Source: DATGYC01 sp035298385 (lineage in GTDB: Bacteria; Bacillota; Sulfobacillia; Symbiobacteriales; Symbiobacteriaceae). From it: 8,409 nucleotides of DNA. Positions 4,151-8,409 of this stretch are shown here, in pieces. The notes under the pieces were generated by a model that did not search any database, was not told the origin of the DNA, and saw only the letters and a program-made list of their open reading frames with translations. The stretch covers positions 1 through 8,409 of the forward strand of contig DATGYC010000188.1 in NCBI GenBank assembly GCA_035298385.1, read 5' to 3'. The translations under genes were made by a program, and so were the position numbers. Every line of letters starts with the position of its first letter. Within the stretch, counting starts at the first letter, position 1.

Positions 4151-5758
4151 ATGGCGAATGAGAGGGAGCGGAAGGAGCGCTTTGCCGGCGTCTCTGACCG
4201 GCCCGTTCAGCGCGTCTACGGCCCCGAAGATCTAAGCGGCTGGGACCCCGAGCGTGACCTCGGTGAGCCTGGCCAGTACCCGTTCACCCGCGGCATCCAC
4301 GGCACCATGTATCGCGGCCGCCTCTGGACGATGCGCCAGTTCGCTGGCTTTGGCTCAGCGGAGGAGACGAACGCCCGCTTCAAGTTCCTCCTGCAGCAGG
4401 GGCAGACCGGTCTTTCGGTCGCCTTTGATATGCCCACGCTCCTCGGCTACGACTCGGATCATCCGTACGCCGCCGGCGAGGTCGGCAAGCTCGGCGTGGC
4501 GATCGACTCCCTAAAGGACTTTGAGGTCCTGATGGACGGGATCCCGCTCGGCCAGGTCTCCACCTCGATGACGATCAACCCGCCTGCCTCGATCATGCTG
4601 GCGATGTACCTCGCCGTGGCCGAGCAGCAGGGCGTGCCGTGGAGTCAGGTCCAAGGCACCATCCAGAACGATATCCTGAAGGATTACATCGCCCAGAAGA
4701 CCTATATCTATCCGCCCGAGCCCTCGCTCCGGGTGATCACGGACGTCATGACCTTCGCGGCCAAGCATGTGCCGAAGTGGAATACGATCTCGATCTCGGG
4801 CTATCACATTCGCGAGGCGGGCGCCACCGCCGCCCAGGAACTCGCCTTCACCCTAGCGGACGGCTGCTGCTACGTCGAGGCGGCGATGAAGGCCGGGCTC
4901 GACGTGGACGAGTTCGCCCCGCGCCTCTCCTTCTTCTTCGATGTGCACAATGACTTCTTCGAAGAGATCGCCAAGTTCCGGGCGGCCCGCCGCCTTTGGG
5001 CCCGGCTGATGCGGGAGAAGTATGGCGCCAAGGATCCCCGCTCCTGGATGCTTCGCACCCATGCGCAGACCGCTGGCGTCTCCCTGACCGCCCAGCAACC
5101 GGTTAATAATACGATCCGTGTCGCTCTGCAGGCCCTCGCCGCCGTCCTGGGCGGTACCCAGTCGCTCCACACGAACTCGTATGATGAGGCGCTCGCTCTC
5201 CCGACCGAGGAGGCCGTGAAGATCGCCCTGCGGACCCAGCAGATCATCGCTGAGGAGTCAGGTGTCGCCAACGTCGTCGACCCGCTGGCCGGATCGTACT
5301 ACGTCGAGTCGCTCACCAACCAGCTTGAGCAGGAGGCCCTCGCCTACTTCGATAAGATCGAATCGATGGGCGGCGTGGTCAAGGCGATCGAGCGGAACCT
5401 CTTCCAGCGGGAGATCGCCGACTCGGCCTACCGCTTCCAGCGCCGCCAGATGAGCGGCGACTACAAGGTGGTCGGGGTCAACGCCTACGCCGATTCGGAC
5501 GAGCAGATCAACACGCAGATCCTGCGGGTCGATAAGGCTGTGCAACGTCGTCAGATCGACCGAATCGCCTCGGTCAAGGCCTCCCGTGACGGGGCCCGTG
5601 CGGCGGGCGCCCTCGCCGAGCTACACCGTGCCTCCCAGACCAGTGAGAACCTGATGCCCTACATCATCGAGTGCGTCAAGGCTTACTGTACGGAGGGCGA
5701 GATCTGCGGGGTCTGGCGTGAACTCTGGGGCGAGTACCGCGAGGAGTCCGTCTACTAG
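4151..5758 (+). CDS. icmA: Adenosylcobalamin-dependent acyl-CoA mutase large subunit, isobutyryl-CoA mutase-like
   Basis: This 535-residue protein is the substrate-binding TIM-barrel subunit of the methylmalonyl-CoA mutase family, without a fused B12 domain. Family landmarks are YPFTRGIHGTMYRGRLWTMRQ (43-63, in part), GQTGLSVAFDMP (84-95), GYDSDHP (99-105), GTIQNDILK (169-177), SISGYHIREAGATA (214-227) with the cofactor-contacting His219, and LGGTQSLHTNSYDEALALP (333-351). Substrate positions equivalent to Tyr89 and Arg207 of methylmalonyl-CoA mutase are Phe64 and Gln182, the isobutyryl-CoA mutase pair. Ala91 replaces the Asp typical of 2-hydroxyisobutyryl-CoA mutase. The expected reaction is interconversion of isobutyryl-CoA and n-butyryl-CoA in the cytosol. 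ATG at 4151 follows GGGAGGGGGAG (4133-4143); the in-frame ATG at 4109 would translate the palindrome and has a poor binding site. Database annotation may simply read methylmalonyl-CoA mutase. Confidence 0.92.
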   Translation: MANERERKERFAGVSDRPVQRVYGPEDLSGWDPERDLGEPGQYPFTRGIHGTMYRGRLWTMRQFAGFGSAEETNARFKFLLQQGQTGLSVAFDMPTLLGYDSDHPYAAGEVGKLGVAIDSLKDFEVLMDGIPLGQVSTSMTINPPASIMLAMYLAVAEQQGVPWSQVQGTIQNDILKDYIAQKTYIYPPEPSLRVITDVMTFAAKHVPKWNTISISGYHIREAGATAAQELAFTLADGCCYVEAAMKAGLDVDEFAPRLSFFFDVHNDFFEEIAKFRAARRLWARLMREKYGAKDPRSWMLRTHAQTAGVSLTAQQPVNNTIRVALQALAAVLGGTQSLHTNSYDEALALPTEEAVKIALRTQQIIAEESGVANVVDPLAGSYYVESLTNQLEQEALAYFDKIESMGGVVKAIERNLFQREIADSAYRFQRRQMSGDYKVVGVNAYADSDEQINTQILRVDKAVQRRQIDRIASVKASRDGARAAGALAELHRASQTSENLMPYIIECVKAYCTEGEICGVWRELWGEYREESVY

Positions 5759-5767
5759 GAGGCAGTT

Positions 5768-6166
5768 ATGGAACGCAAGTTGCGAGTCCTTGTTGCGAAG
5801 CTCGGCCTTGACGCCCACGACCGGGGCGCCAAGGTCGTCGCCCGCGCCTATCGAGACGCGGGCTTTGAAGTGATCTACACCGGCATCTACCAGCGCCCCG
5901 AAGGGGTGGCGGACGCCGCCATCCAGGAGGACGTGGACGTCGTCGCCATCTCCTCCCTGGCGGGGGCCCATACCGTCCTGATCCCGCAGTTGATCGAGCT
6001 CCTAAAGGCCCAGGGGGCGGATGACATCCTCTTCCTGGCCGGCGGGGTGATTCCCGAGGAGGATGCCGAGGATCTGAAGGCAGCCGGTGTGGCTGCGGTC
6101 TTCGGCCCTGGTTCGGACCTGGACGAGATCATTCAGTTCACCCAGGCGAACGTGAGGCGCGCATGA
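5768..6166 (+). CDS. icmB: B12-binding small subunit of acyl-CoA mutase
   Basis: The 132-residue protein is a stand-alone Rossmann-like cobalamin-binding domain. It carries the DxHxxG signature (Asp15, His17, Gly20), whose His replaces dimethylbenzimidazole as the lower cobalt ligand, an SxL motif (Ser62-Leu64), and the downstream glycines AGGVIP (91-96) and FGPG (112-115). The size fits IcmB-type subunits. It pairs with the large subunit encoded immediately upstream, with the active site forming between the two. AGGAGG (5757-5762) overlaps the mutase stop codon and lies five bases before the ATG at 5768, so translation of the two subunits is probably coupled. Its TGA overlaps the ATG of the following gene (ATGA). 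The symbol assumes the isobutyryl-CoA specificity inferred for the partner. Confidence 0.92.
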   Translation: MERKLRVLVAKLGLDAHDRGAKVVARAYRDAGFEVIYTGIYQRPEGVADAAIQEDVDVVAISSLAGAHTVLIPQLIELLKAQGADDILFLAGGVIPEEDAEDLKAAGVAAVFGPGSDLDEIIQFTQANVRRA

Positions 6167-7365
6167 GTGAGGAGTTGACCCCTAGCGCTGCGCCGGCGCC
6201 GGGCGCCGCCAACCCGGCGTCGACGGTCACGGATGCGGCGGGAACTGCGGCCCGCCCACTGGACGACCTTCTCGCCCGCTTCCGTACGGGCGAGCGGCGG
6301 GCCCTTGCTCGGGCGATCTCCCTCGTCGAGAACGGGGCGCCCGAGGCGGCTGAACTCCTCCGCCACCTTTGGTCGCGGACCGGCAAGTCCCACGTGATCG
6401 GCATCACCGGGCCACCCGGGGCGGGCAAGTCGACCCTGGTCGACCGGCTCGCCGGGGAGTTCCGTACGCAGGGGAAGTCCGTCGGCATCCTGGCCGTCGA
6501 CCCGACCTCGCCCTTCTCGGGCGGGGCGATCCTGGGCGACCGGATCCGGATGGGCCGGACCCTGGCTGACCCCGGCGTCTTCATGCGTTCTCTCGCCTCC
6601 CGGGGCCACCTGGGCGGCCTCTCGGCGGCGACCGCTGAGGTGATCGCCCTGCTGGACGCCTTCGGCTTCGACGTGATCCTGGTCGAGACGGTCGGGGCGG
6701 GCCAGTCGGAGGTCGAGGTGATGGGTCTGGCCCAGACCACCCTCGTCGTCCTGATTCCCGGTATGGGCGATGAGATCCAGGCGATCAAGGCCGGTATCTT
6801 GGAGATCGGCGACCTCTTCGCCGTCAACAAGGCGGACCGGGATGGCGCCGACCGGGCCGTCATGGAGATCGAGATGATGCTCGACCTCGGCCACATGGGC
6901 GAGGCCGGGATCAATCGGTGGGAGGCGGTCCAACCCAACTCGGGCGCCCTCGCCCGGCTCGACCGGACCGGCCACCACGCCGCTGACGAACTGGCCGACG
7001 TCAAGGGCCTGACCAACGCCGCCCGGCACGCCGCCGAGCGCCACGGCACCGCCAACCCCGGCGATATCTCCTGGCGCCCGCCCGTCCTCAAGACCGTCGC
7101 CAAGGACGCCCAGGGCGTCGGCGACCTCGTCGCCCGGCTGAACGAGCACCACCAGTTCCTCGCCGAGACCGGCCGGATCGAGCGCCTGCGCGCCGCCGAG
7201 GCCAAGTCAAAGCTCCGCGAGCGGATCAGCCAGGAGGTCGCCCGGATCATCCTCGCCCGCGCTGAGGAGTCAGGCGACCTGCAGATGATGACCGACCAGC
7301 TCGCCAACCGGCTGATCGATCCCCTTACGGCCGCTCAAGCCATCTTGGCTAAACACCTACGCTAA
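6163..7365 (+). CDS. meaB: MeaB/ArgK-type G-protein chaperone of the B12 mutase, enlarged
   Basis: The 400-residue P-loop GTPase is of the MeaB (ArgK, MMAA) family. Motifs are Walker A GPPGAGKST (83-91), AVDPTSPFSGGAILGDRIRM (111-130 region), the MRSLASRGHLGGLS segment (141-154), ETVGAGQSE (175-183) and the guanine-specificity NKAD (222-225). These proteins gate adenosylcobalamin loading and protect or repair the mutase, and they act as a dimer with it in the cytosol. A C-terminal helical segment (about 335-400) fits the dimerisation arm. The protein exceeds the usual 310-340 residues because of an Ala/Pro-rich N-terminal extension of about 28 residues and an insertion at about 244-303, between NKAD and WRPPVLKT. 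It overlaps the small-subunit gene by four bases, which supports dedication to this mutase. No clear Shine-Dalgarno sequence is seen, consistent with coupled translation. Confidence 0.92.
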   Translation: MSEELTPSAAPAPGAANPASTVTDAAGTAARPLDDLLARFRTGERRALARAISLVENGAPEAAELLRHLWSRTGKSHVIGITGPPGAGKSTLVDRLAGEFRTQGKSVGILAVDPTSPFSGGAILGDRIRMGRTLADPGVFMRSLASRGHLGGLSAATAEVIALLDAFGFDVILVETVGAGQSEVEVMGLAQTTLVVLIPGMGDEIQAIKAGILEIGDLFAVNKADRDGADRAVMEIEMMLDLGHMGEAGINRWEAVQPNSGALARLDRTGHHAADELADVKGLTNAARHAAERHGTANPGDISWRPPVLKTVAKDAQGVGDLVARLNEHHQFLAETGRIERLRAAEAKSKLRERISQEVARIILARAEESGDLQMMTDQLANRLIDPLTAAQAILAKHLR

Positions 7366-7390
7366 TCACCTACGAAGGAGATATAAAAGC

Positions 7391-8409
7391 ATGGATTTCT
7401 TCCTGACTGAAGACCAGAAGATGATCCGCCAGGCGATCCGTGAGCTCGCCGAGACCGAGTTCGCCCCCCGCTCCGCCCACTTTAACGAACAGCACGAGTT
7501 CCCCTGGCGCAACTTCAAGCTGCTCGCCGAGAACGGCTACCTCAACATGCACCTGCCCGAGCCCTACGGCAGCGGCCTGGACTGGGTCTCCTATGCGATC
7601 GTCATCGAGGAGCTCGCCAAGGCCTGCGCCGTCACCTCGGTCATCTTCGAGGTCCACTGCTCGCTCCACTCCGAGGCGATCTACCACTTCGGCAGCGAGC
7701 ACCTGAAGCAGAAGTACCTGCCCAAGCTGACCAGCGGCGAGCTCCTGGGCGCCTACGCCCTGACCGAGCCCGGCGCCGGTTCCGATGCCGCCGCCCTGCG
7801 CACCGCCGCCCGCCGCGAGGGCGACGAGTACGTCCTCAACGGCGAGAAGACCTTCATCACCAACGGCGGACAGGCGGGCCTCTACGTCGTCTTTGCCCGC
7901 ACCAACTCGGACCCCGCTGCCGGCCACAAGGGCATCTCGGCCTTCCTCGTCGAGGCTGGCACCGAAGGCTTCACCGTCGGCCGCCCGATGAACAAGATGG
8001 GGTTGCACGCCTCCCACACCACCACGCTGCACTTTGAGGACTGCCGCATCCCGGCCGCGAACCTGCTCGGCCAGGAGGGCGAGGGCTTCAAGATCGCCAT
8101 GTCGATCCTGGACCGGGGCCGCGTCGGCATCGCTGCGCAGGCGGTCGGCATCACCGCCGCCGCCCTGGAGGAGTCGATCAAGTACTCGAAGGAGCGCAAG
8201 ACCTTCGGCAAGCCGATCGCCGAGCACCAGGCGATCGCCTTCAAGATCGCCGAGATGGCGACCGACCTGGAGGCCGCCCGCCTGATGCTCTACCGGGCCG
8301 CCTTCATGATGGGCACGAGCGACAAGCCGACCAAGGAGGTCGGGATGTGGATCTCGATGGCGAAGCTCTTCGCCTCCGAGGTGGCGATGAAGCACACGAC
8401 CGAAGCGGT
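7391..8409 (+). CDS. Acyl-CoA dehydrogenase, short-chain type (3' end outside window)
   Basis: The 339 residues visible are most of a flavoprotein of the acyl-CoA dehydrogenase family (usually about 380 residues). Landmarks are MDFFLTEDQKMIRQ at the start of the N-terminal helical domain, YALTEPGAGSD (122-132) and ITNGGQA (156-162) of the FAD- and substrate-binding beta domain, NKMGLHASHT (201-210), FEDCRIP (215-221), and ERKTFGKPIAEHQ (268-280) of the C-terminal helical domain. The catalytic Glu of short-chain members should lie just past the window end. The enzyme desaturates acyl-CoA at C2-C3 and passes electrons to electron-transferring flavoprotein. ATG at 7391 follows AAGGAG (7375-7380) by ten bases, 25 bases after the MeaB stop, so it belongs to the mutase operon. 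Context suggests butyryl-CoA or isobutyryl-CoA as substrate; this is inference. Confidence 0.93.
   Translation, partial: MDFFLTEDQKMIRQAIRELAETEFAPRSAHFNEQHEFPWRNFKLLAENGYLNMHLPEPYGSGLDWVSYAIVIEELAKACAVTSVIFEVHCSLHSEAIYHFGSEHLKQKYLPKLTSGELLGAYALTEPGAGSDAAALRTAARREGDEYVLNGEKTFITNGGQAGLYVVFARTNSDPAAGHKGISAFLVEAGTEGFTVGRPMNKMGLHASHTTTLHFEDCRIPAANLLGQEGEGFKIAMSILDRGRVGIAAQAVGITAAALEESIKYSKERKTFGKPIAEHQAIAFKIAEMATDLEAARLMLYRAAFMMGTSDKPTKEVGMWISMAKLFASEVAMKHTTEA

Noticed and set aside
6138..7307. Long minus-strand open frames opposite the MeaB gene, and similar ones opposite the mutase and dehydrogenase genes
   Set aside because: These are typical G+C-rich shadows. The translations are Arg/Ser- or Gly/Asp-rich without motifs, and the plus-strand genes are certain.
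7371..7393. GAAGGAGATATA before the dehydrogenase resembles a common expression-vector ribosome binding site
   Set aside because: The similarity is limited to a strong Shine-Dalgarno sequence with an AT-rich spacer. The flanks are native coding sequence in continuous operon context, so vector contamination is not supported.

Overview
The window is G+C-rich (by eye about two thirds) and densely packed, with no gene-free stretch over 300 bases. Near-perfect AGGAGG/GGAGGTGATC-type ribosome binding sites, frequent GTG starts and clean intrinsic hairpin terminators suggest a high-GC Gram-positive lineage such as a thermophilic, spore-forming Bacillota (Symbiobacterium/Sulfobacillus/Thermaerobacter-like). 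This is an inference from style and gene content; no marker gene fixes the taxon.

Layout. 1-117 is the C-terminal end of a protein with a peptidoglycan-binding domain, closed by a 12-bp-stem hairpin. 195-554 (+) encodes a small four-helix membrane protein. It runs head-on into a minus-strand group (2176 down to 551): a GNAT acetyltransferase, a hairpin, a short SRPBCC-like protein and a DUF5995-like protein. A second GNAT gene (2298-2765, +) diverges from the first. The two GNAT proteins are exactly the same length and align without gaps at 57/155 identities, so they are divergent paralogues.

2873-4017 (+) holds three tandem genes for small proteins of a family I do not recognise. Each has four nonapeptide repeats of the form x4-[N/S/D/C]-P-x3, then a conserved FNPAINP segment. 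In two of them a Phe-Gly-Lys-Gly-rich basic tail follows. The first two share 57 consecutive identical residues although 23 of those 57 codons differ synonymously. A strong terminator separates the second and third genes. This is the least explained part of the window.

4151-8409 (+) is an adenosylcobalamin-dependent acyl-CoA mutase operon: a mutase large subunit without a B12 domain, a separate B12-binding subunit, a long MeaB-type G-protein chaperone, and an acyl-CoA dehydrogenase cut off by the window end. The mutase carries Phe, Ala and Gln at the substrate-determining positions, not Tyr/Arg as in methylmalonyl-CoA mutase. This points to an isobutyryl-CoA (butyryl-CoA) mutase-like enzyme. 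A perfect 16-bp palindrome just upstream of its ribosome binding site looks like a repressor operator. Together the genes would interconvert branched and straight C4 acyl-CoAs and feed them to oxidation, with MeaB loading and protecting the cofactor.
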